This document shows, in pieces, positions 58,652-64,000 of a stretch of 64,000 nucleotides of DNA. The stretch comes from Paenibacillus agricola (GTDB taxonomy: Bacteria > Bacillota > Bacilli > Paenibacillales > NBRC-103111): NCBI RefSeq assembly GCF_011440305.1, contig NZ_JAAOIW010000001.1, forward strand, positions 1 through 64,000, given 5' to 3'. The notes under the pieces are model-generated. The model did no database searches, had not been told where the DNA came from, and was given only the letters and a program-made list of their open reading frames with translations. Within the stretch, counting starts at the first letter, position 1. Every line of letters starts with the position of its first letter. A program made the position numbers and the translations under genes.

Positions 58652-61600
58652 ATGCAATGGATTAATAATTTGAAAATTAACAGCAAGCTGATGGTGATGG
58701 TGTTAATTCCTCTGATAGGTTTGCTTTATTTTTCAGCTGCTGCTATTTTCGTTAAATTAAACGAGCGGTCGGAGCTAGCGCTATTAGAAAGTAAAAGCAA
58801 GCTTGCAGTCATGGCTCTAGATGTCATCCACGAGCTTCAGAAGGAGCAAGGTCTGGAAGCCAGCCACTACACTGGACCAGCACCAAGCGTACCAAGCCCT
58901 ATACTGGAGCAACGAAAAAAAGCTAATCAAAGCATCGATAATCTGAAGCAATTTGTACAAACCTTTTCTAAAGACCAGTGGGATACGATATTAGACGATA
59001 ACTTGACGATGGCCATGGGTAAGTTGGATAAGCTTGTTCAAGAGCGGGAGCTAACCAACAAATCCATAGCAGATCAGACGAGGATCCTTACGGACTATGA
59101 GGATACGTTTGGGTCGTTTTTTAATTTAATCGACCAAATGAAGCTAGGCAGCTCCAATACGGAAATCGGTAATATGCTGTATGCGTTCAATAGCTTTTCC
59201 AAAAGCAAATCCGCCCTAAACCAGGAACGCATGCTCATTAGTAATATGCTTAAGGGTAGCCAAATACAGTCCGCAGATTTGTATCAATTAGGCTTGGTCG
59301 ATAAGGAGCGGGAGCTCTATCTCAATAGCTTTACAACTTTGGCAGCACCAGACTGGCTTCATTTATACCGATCGATTGTAAAAGGCCAAGTGGTAGAAGA
59401 GGTAAACCGTATAAGACAACTAGTACTCAATGGAGTTGCTACAGCGAAGCCCAATGTGGATGCGCAATATTGGTATCTCCAATCTACAGATGTGCTAGAT
59501 CTAATGAAGCAAGCCGAGGATCAATATGCAGCCGGACTTATCGGGTTGATGGAGAAAGGCCGGGATCAAGCTTTAATATGGCTTGTTTTTATGCTCATCT
59601 TTATTGTACTGATTAGTTTAATATCGCTCTCTCTACTGATCCAGGTTTATTTTACCTTCAAGGAAATGATGGCGGAAAAAGAACGGCAATATTGGCTAAA
59701 GGCTGAATTCGCCCGATTAACCGAGCTTTCTTTGGGCATGACAGACCTGCAGGAGCTTGTGAAAATGCTAATTTCTGAAATATCGAAATTGATTGAAGTC
59801 GGACAAGGTGCCTTTTATGTGAAAGAGACCGGAAAAAACTCCGAGCACACAGGCGATTTTTTATTACTCGGCAGCTATGCTTATACGGAGCGAAAAAACA
59901 TCTCGCATCGCTTTCAATTGGGAGAAGGCTTGATTGGCCAATGTGCCTTGGAAAAGAAGCCGATTTTGTTGACCCAGGTGCCTGATGAATATATACAAAT
60001 CAGCTCTGGCCTTGGAAAAGGCAATCCATTGACTATATTCGTCATGCCCATCCTGTTTGAGGAAGAGGTGGTCGCAGTCATTGAGCTCGCTTCCTTCAAA
60101 GCTTTTACAGCTACACAGCAAAATTTGCTTGAATTATTGTCGACACCGTTAGGGGTTATTATTAACAGTGCAGCCAGCCGTCAGCGTACAGAGGAATCTT
60201 TGCTGGAATCGCAGCTGCTTGCTGTTGAGGCATTACGACTGGCTGAGGGAGCACAGCTCCAGCAGGAGGAATTACGCACCTCGAATGAAGAGCTGGAAGA
60301 GCAAACCGAAATGCTCAAACGCTCTGAGGAGAAGCTTAAGCTGCAAAGCGAAGAGCTCCAAATCATTAATGGCGAGATGGCCGATAAAACAAAGCGTTTG
60401 GAAATCCAAACGATGGATATCGTCAAGCAAAACGAAATGATCCAATTGTCCAAGGATGACCTTGAAGTGAAAGCCAACGAGCTTGAGCTGGCAAGCAATT
60501 ACAAATCGGAGTTTTTGGCAAACATGTCGCATGAGCTTAGGACTCCGCTTAACAGTCTGTTAATACTGGCCAAGCTGCTTGCCAATAATGTGGAGGGGAA
60601 TTTGACGGAGGACCAGACCGAGTCCGCGCAAATCATTTATAGCGGTGGTTTGAATTTGTTAACCTTGATCAATGATATTTTGGACTTGTCCAAAGTGGAA
60701 GCCGGCAAATTAAATGTGATCCCCGAAGAAGTCAAGCTGGAAACGATTGTCCACAACCTTAAATATCAATTTAATATTATAGCGCAGGATAAAGGTGTGC
60801 AGTTCGAAATGCTTATAGAAGCAGGAATTCCATGGACACTAATAACGGATGGCCAACGAACCGAACAAATCCTGAAAAACTTTTTGTCCAATGCCTTCAA
60901 ATTTACTTCCAAAGGCACCGTTTCTTTACGCATCTGCCGGCCAAATGCCGATGTTCATTTTATTAATAAGGCACTTAACACCAGCAACACGGTGTCCTTT
61001 ATCGTAACCGATACGGGCATTGGGATTGTGCCGAATAAGCAAAAGGAAATCTTCGAATCCTTCCAGCAAGCCGATGGCTCCACCAACCGTAAATACGGGG
61101 GCACTGGTCTCGGCTTAACAATTTCCCGTGAGCTCGCCAAGCTGCTGGGTGGGGAAATTCACCTGGTAAGCCAGGAAGGATTAGGCAGTACCTTTACCTT
61201 AATATTGCCACTGGATATGGAAAATATTTCTTCAATCGGCGATCCAGAGAACGGTATGGCCTCCTCTAAAGATATTGTTTCTGCAGAGGTGTTTGGAGGG
61301 CTTCGACAAAAGGAGCATGACATGCAAGCCTTACTCAGTGAAGCTATGGAAACGACAATGACTCCCCTAACCATTAAGCCTTTTATTCCGGATGACCGCG
61401 ACGATGTTCAGCCAAATGATAAAGTGATTGTCATTGTTGAGGATGACAAAAGTTTTGCCAAGGTTCTCCTCGATATATCCAAGACAAAGGGCTTTAAATG
61501 TATCGCTGCCGAGGATGGCTTCAGCGGGCTCCAGCTAATCAAAAAATATGTGCCTAATGCCATCTTGCTCGATCTGGGGCTTCCTGATATCAATGGACTG

Positions 61601-62590
61601 AAAATGCTCGACTTGCTCAAGCACGACAGCGAAACTAGACATATTCCCGTCCACATCATTACAGGTAACGAAGAAAGACAAATCTCGCTGGATAAAGGTG
61701 CCGTAGGCTTCCTTTCTAAGCCGATCAGCATTACCGACCTTGACATTATTTTTTCCAGAATTGAAACGACGTTAAACGAACGCATCCAACACATACTCGT
61801 CATTGAGGATGATGTCAATAACCAAAAAGCGATTTATGACATGCTTAAACATAAAAAAATCGAGATCCATAGTGCCTATACAGGCATAGAAGGCTTGCAA
61901 AAGCTACAGTCGCAGGAATACAATTGTATGATTCTCGATTTAAAGCTGCCCGATATGACAGGGTTTGAATTTCTGGCTCGGCTGGGCGAATTTAAAGATA
62001 TGAAAGTGCCGCCGATTATTATCAATACTGGCAAAGAATTATCTGAAGCTGATTATAAAGAATTGAATCAATTTACAGATAATATCGTCATTAAAGGCTC
62101 TCAGCCTCCCGAACGTTTGTTGGAGGAAGTTTCTCTTTTCCTGCATAACGTGAATAAATCACTGCCCTTTGAACAACGCCAAGGCGTGGGTATGCTGCAT
62201 GATGGCGACCAAACGCTTAAAGGCCGGAAAATTTTATTGGTCGATGATGACTTGCGCAACACATTTGCACTTTCCAAAATGCTACAGCATTACGAGATGG
62301 ACGTGATTATGGCTGATAATGGCAAGCTAGCTCTGGAAATGCTGGACCATGACAATGCGATTGAATTGGTCATTATGGATATTATGATGCCGATTATGGA
62401 CGGCTATGAAGCGATGCGAATCATTCGTGAAAACCCCAAATTTAAGAAGCTGCCAATTATTGCACTAACCGCTAATGCAATGGTAGGTGACCGGAAGAAG
62501 TGTATTGAAGGCGGCGCCAACGATTATATGACCAAGCCTATCGACACCGACAACCTTCTCTCCTTGCTCAGGGTATGGCTGTTTAATTAG
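58652..62590 (+). CDS. NIT-GAF hybrid histidine kinase with three receivers
   Basis: A 1312-residue protein. Helix 1 (about 14-35), a large extracytoplasmic NIT-type domain (about 40-300; LALLESKSKLAVMALDVIHE with ELQKEQG, then LNQERMLISNMLKGSQ), helix 2 (about 310-335), a GAF domain (about 350-500), a long coiled coil, HisKA with NMSHELRTPLN (His 627), HATPase (GTGLGLTISRELAKLLGG), and REC domains from about 925 (ILLDLGLPDING), 1050 (MILDLKLPDMTG) and 1192 (VIMDIMMPIMDG). NIT domains can sense nitrate/nitrite. GAGG lies 8 nt before ATG 58652, better than the upstream start at 58607. Confidence 0.9.
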   Translation: MQWINNLKINSKLMVMVLIPLIGLLYFSAAAIFVKLNERSELALLESKSKLAVMALDVIHELQKEQGLEASHYTGPAPSVPSPILEQRKKANQSIDNLKQFVQTFSKDQWDTILDDNLTMAMGKLDKLVQERELTNKSIADQTRILTDYEDTFGSFFNLIDQMKLGSSNTEIGNMLYAFNSFSKSKSALNQERMLISNMLKGSQIQSADLYQLGLVDKERELYLNSFTTLAAPDWLHLYRSIVKGQVVEEVNRIRQLVLNGVATAKPNVDAQYWYLQSTDVLDLMKQAEDQYAAGLIGLMEKGRDQALIWLVFMLIFIVLISLISLSLLIQVYFTFKEMMAEKERQYWLKAEFARLTELSLGMTDLQELVKMLISEISKLIEVGQGAFYVKETGKNSEHTGDFLLLGSYAYTERKNISHRFQLGEGLIGQCALEKKPILLTQVPDEYIQISSGLGKGNPLTIFVMPILFEEEVVAVIELASFKAFTATQQNLLELLSTPLGVIINSAASRQRTEESLLESQLLAVEALRLAEGAQLQQEELRTSNEELEEQTEMLKRSEEKLKLQSEELQIINGEMADKTKRLEIQTMDIVKQNEMIQLSKDDLEVKANELELASNYKSEFLANMSHELRTPLNSLLILAKLLANNVEGNLTEDQTESAQIIYSGGLNLLTLINDILDLSKVEAGKLNVIPEEVKLETIVHNLKYQFNIIAQDKGVQFEMLIEAGIPWTLITDGQRTEQILKNFLSNAFKFTSKGTVSLRICRPNADVHFINKALNTSNTVSFIVTDTGIGIVPNKQKEIFESFQQADGSTNRKYGGTGLGLTISRELAKLLGGEIHLVSQEGLGSTFTLILPLDMENISSIGDPENGMASSKDIVSAEVFGGLRQKEHDMQALLSEAMETTMTPLTIKPFIPDDRDDVQPNDKVIVIVEDDKSFAKVLLDISKTKGFKCIAAEDGFSGLQLIKKYVPNAILLDLGLPDINGLKMLDLLKHDSETRHIPVHIITGNEERQISLDKGAVGFLSKPISITDLDIIFSRIETTLNERIQHILVIEDDVNNQKAIYDMLKHKKIEIHSAYTGIEGLQKLQSQEYNCMILDLKLPDMTGFEFLARLGEFKDMKVPPIIINTGKELSEADYKELNQFTDNIVIKGSQPPERLLEEVSLFLHNVNKSLPFEQRQGVGMLHDGDQTLKGRKILLVDDDLRNTFALSKMLQHYEMDVIMADNGKLALEMLDHDNAIELVIMDIMMPIMDGYEAMRIIRENPKFKKLPIIALTANAMVGDRKKCIEGGANDYMTKPIDTDNLLSLLRVWLFN

Positions 62591-62616
62591 GATTATGCTT
62601 TATAAGGAGGACACAT

Positions 62617-64000
62617 ATGAATACGACAAAAGAAGAGCTCGTCGCCAAAATACTGGTGGTTGATGATCGCGAAGAAAATTTGTATGCGATGGAGAAAATA
62701 TTAAAAACATTAGGCTGCGCAATTTTCAAAGCACATTCCGGGAATGAAGCCCTCTCCTACACGCTGCGCCATGATTTTGCGTTGATTTTACTCGATGTGA
62801 ATATGCCTGAAATGAATGGCTTTGAGCTGGCCGAAATTTTACACGGCAATAAAACGACAAAGCGTATCCCCATTATATTCGTGACGGCTATCCATAAGGA
62901 AGATGCTAGTGTTTATAAAGGCTATGAAACCGGGGCTGTCGATTTCTTGTTCAAACCGGTTAACACGGATATCCTCCTCAGCAAGGTCAAGGTATTTATA
63001 GAATTAGACCTGCAAAAAAAGGCGCTGGAATCCGTCAAGGCGGAGCTGGAGAGAAGCAACAAGGGCCTGGAACGCTTCCGAGAAGCCGTCACCTTATTTG
63101 AGCATCATCCGGATCTTATTTACTCCTTGGATTTGTTGGGCAATTACATCTCGATCAATCCAGCCTTCGAGAAAATTACGGGTGTAAAAAATGAAGAGAT
63201 CCAGCAAAAAAAACTGCATTTCCGCACCTTTACAAGCCCAGAAAACTTGCTTAGTATCGAGCACTATTTCAAGCAATCGGTAAGCGGTATCGTGCAGCGT
63301 TATGAAATGAAGGAAAAAAACAGCAATGGCGATGTCTTAATTTATGATGTCATTACTATTCCCATTTTACTGGAATCGAATGTGGTTGGCGTCTACGTTA
63401 TTGCCAGAGACATTACACATCGCAAAAGCCTAGATCTGGAGCTATTGCAAGCCAAGGAAGAAGCCGAGGATGCGTTGCGTGTCAAATCGGAATTTCTGGC
63501 GATGATGAGCCATGAAATCCGCACCCCGATGAATGGGGTGATCGGAATGGCCGAATTGCTTCTGGAATTGGAGCTGGAAGCGGAGCAACGGAAATATGCG
63601 GAGATTATCCGCAATAGTGCAGATGCTTTGATGTCCGTTATCAATGACATTTTGGATTATTCGAAGATTGAATCAGGTAAAATGGAGCTTGAGGAGGAAC
63701 CGATTGAATTAAAATCATTGGTTCAAGAAAGCTTCGACTTGTTTACAGCCTCTGCCTTGGAACGCGATCTGAAGATGGAATTTTATATCGATGAAGAGCT
63801 TCCCCAGCTTATTGCCAGCGACCCCACAAGGCTTCGCCAAGTTTTAATCAATCTCATCGGCAATGCTGTAAAATTTACAAAAAGCGGTGGAATTTATATT
63901 CTGGTCAACCAAATATCGCATCAAGGGGAGATTTTGGAGATCGAATTTACGATAAAGGATAGTGGCATTGGCATTCCTCCACTGAAGATGGTGGACTTAT
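62617..64000 (+). CDS. REC-PAS-hybrid histidine kinase (partial, cut by the window end)
   Basis: 461 codons are visible. An N-terminal receiver (ILVVDDREENLYAMEKIL; phosphoryl Asp in LILLDVNMPEMNGF; FKPVN) is followed by a coiled coil, PAS (about 150-265; FREAVTLFEHHPDLIYSLDL), HisKA (AMMSHEIRTPMNGVIGMAEL) and the start of the HATPase (DPTRLRQVLINLIGNAVKFT, then DSGIGIP). AAGGAGG lies 6 nt before ATG 62617. It starts 26 nt after the NIT kinase stop, so they form one operon; a phosphorelay between them is likely. The end is outside the window. Confidence 0.92.
   Translation, partial: MNTTKEELVAKILVVDDREENLYAMEKILKTLGCAIFKAHSGNEALSYTLRHDFALILLDVNMPEMNGFELAEILHGNKTTKRIPIIFVTAIHKEDASVYKGYETGAVDFLFKPVNTDILLSKVKVFIELDLQKKALESVKAELERSNKGLERFREAVTLFEHHPDLIYSLDLLGNYISINPAFEKITGVKNEEIQQKKLHFRTFTSPENLLSIEHYFKQSVSGIVQRYEMKEKNSNGDVLIYDVITIPILLESNVVGVYVIARDITHRKSLDLELLQAKEEAEDALRVKSEFLAMMSHEIRTPMNGVIGMAELLLELELEAEQRKYAEIIRNSADALMSVINDILDYSKIESGKMELEEEPIELKSLVQESFDLFTASALERDLKMEFYIDEELPQLIASDPTRLRQVLINLIGNAVKFTKSGGIYILVNQISHQGEILEIEFTIKDSGIGIPPLKMVDL

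Noticed and set aside
1-64000. CRISPR arrays, rRNA and tRNA genes
   Set aside because: No regularly spaced repeat series, no rRNA core sequence and no cloverleaf with a TTCRA arm were seen in reading both strands.

Overview
The window looks like chromosome of a Gram-positive, low-to-mid-GC, probably spore-forming Bacillota of the Paenibacillus kind. Signs are strong AGGAGG-type ribosome binding sites, GTG and TTG starts, an S-layer-homology (SLH) protein fragment, lipoproteins with a lipobox, a UgtP-like glycolipid glycosyltransferase, a PrsW protease, BdbC/BdbD, caa3-type CtaG and very large hybrid histidine kinases. This is inferred from gene content only. No rRNA, tRNA or CRISPR array was seen.

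Layout. 0-4 kb: a MoaD/ThiS-like protein coupled to an Asp-box propeller, a YVTN propeller, and a histidine-rich YtkA-like lipoprotein under a metal-type promoter. 4-8.6 kb: a scar zone with an SLH gene cut by a decayed IS66, a cut LysR gene, an intact SDR/TetR pair with a clear operator, a frameshifted C-terminal piece of a proteobacterial-type relaxase, and a second IS66 remnant. 8.6-24.6 kb: a metal and envelope-redox cluster. It holds a Zn/Cd P-type ATPase, BdbC/BdbD, CopC and two CopD, two M23 peptidases, a BlaI/M56 regulatory pair, CtaG, PrsW, TatA, a ZIP transporter and a Tat-exported multicopper oxidase. It also holds broken ArsR and CDF genes. Several of its transcription units share one inverted-repeat motif.

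25-36 kb: an Lsa/Vga-type ABC-F protein behind a transcription attenuator, an amine oxidase, an Rrf2-nitroreductase pair with a canonical promoter and overlapping operator, a quinone reductase, a MalT-type regulator that appears leaderless, a glycolipid glycosyltransferase and a DedA protein. 36-45 kb: a 2-oxoglutarate oxygenase coupled to a 51-residue protein, a glycosyltransferase and a giant secreted FN3/carbohydrate-binding/SGNH protein. 45-50 kb: a divergent AraC regulator and the uronate genes uxaE and uxaC. 50-54 kb: membrane proteins, an intergenic repeat, a YhdH-type reductase and a YbiT-type ABC-F protein. 54-64 kb: two divergent signalling operons (MHYT hybrid kinase, REC, REC-HD-GYP; NIT-GAF hybrid kinase with three receivers, REC-PAS-kinase cut by the window end).

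How it fits together. The 8.6-24.6 kb cluster reads as one extracytoplasmic metal-handling programme: export of Zn/Cd, copper binding and import (CopC/CopD), copper insertion into cytochrome oxidase (CtaG), disulfide chemistry (BdbCD), a folded cupredoxin enzyme exported by Tat, wall opening by M23 enzymes, and regulation by BlaI/M56. The shared dyad is the strongest sign of a common regulon. The combination is the best candidate here for a system that has not been described as a unit.
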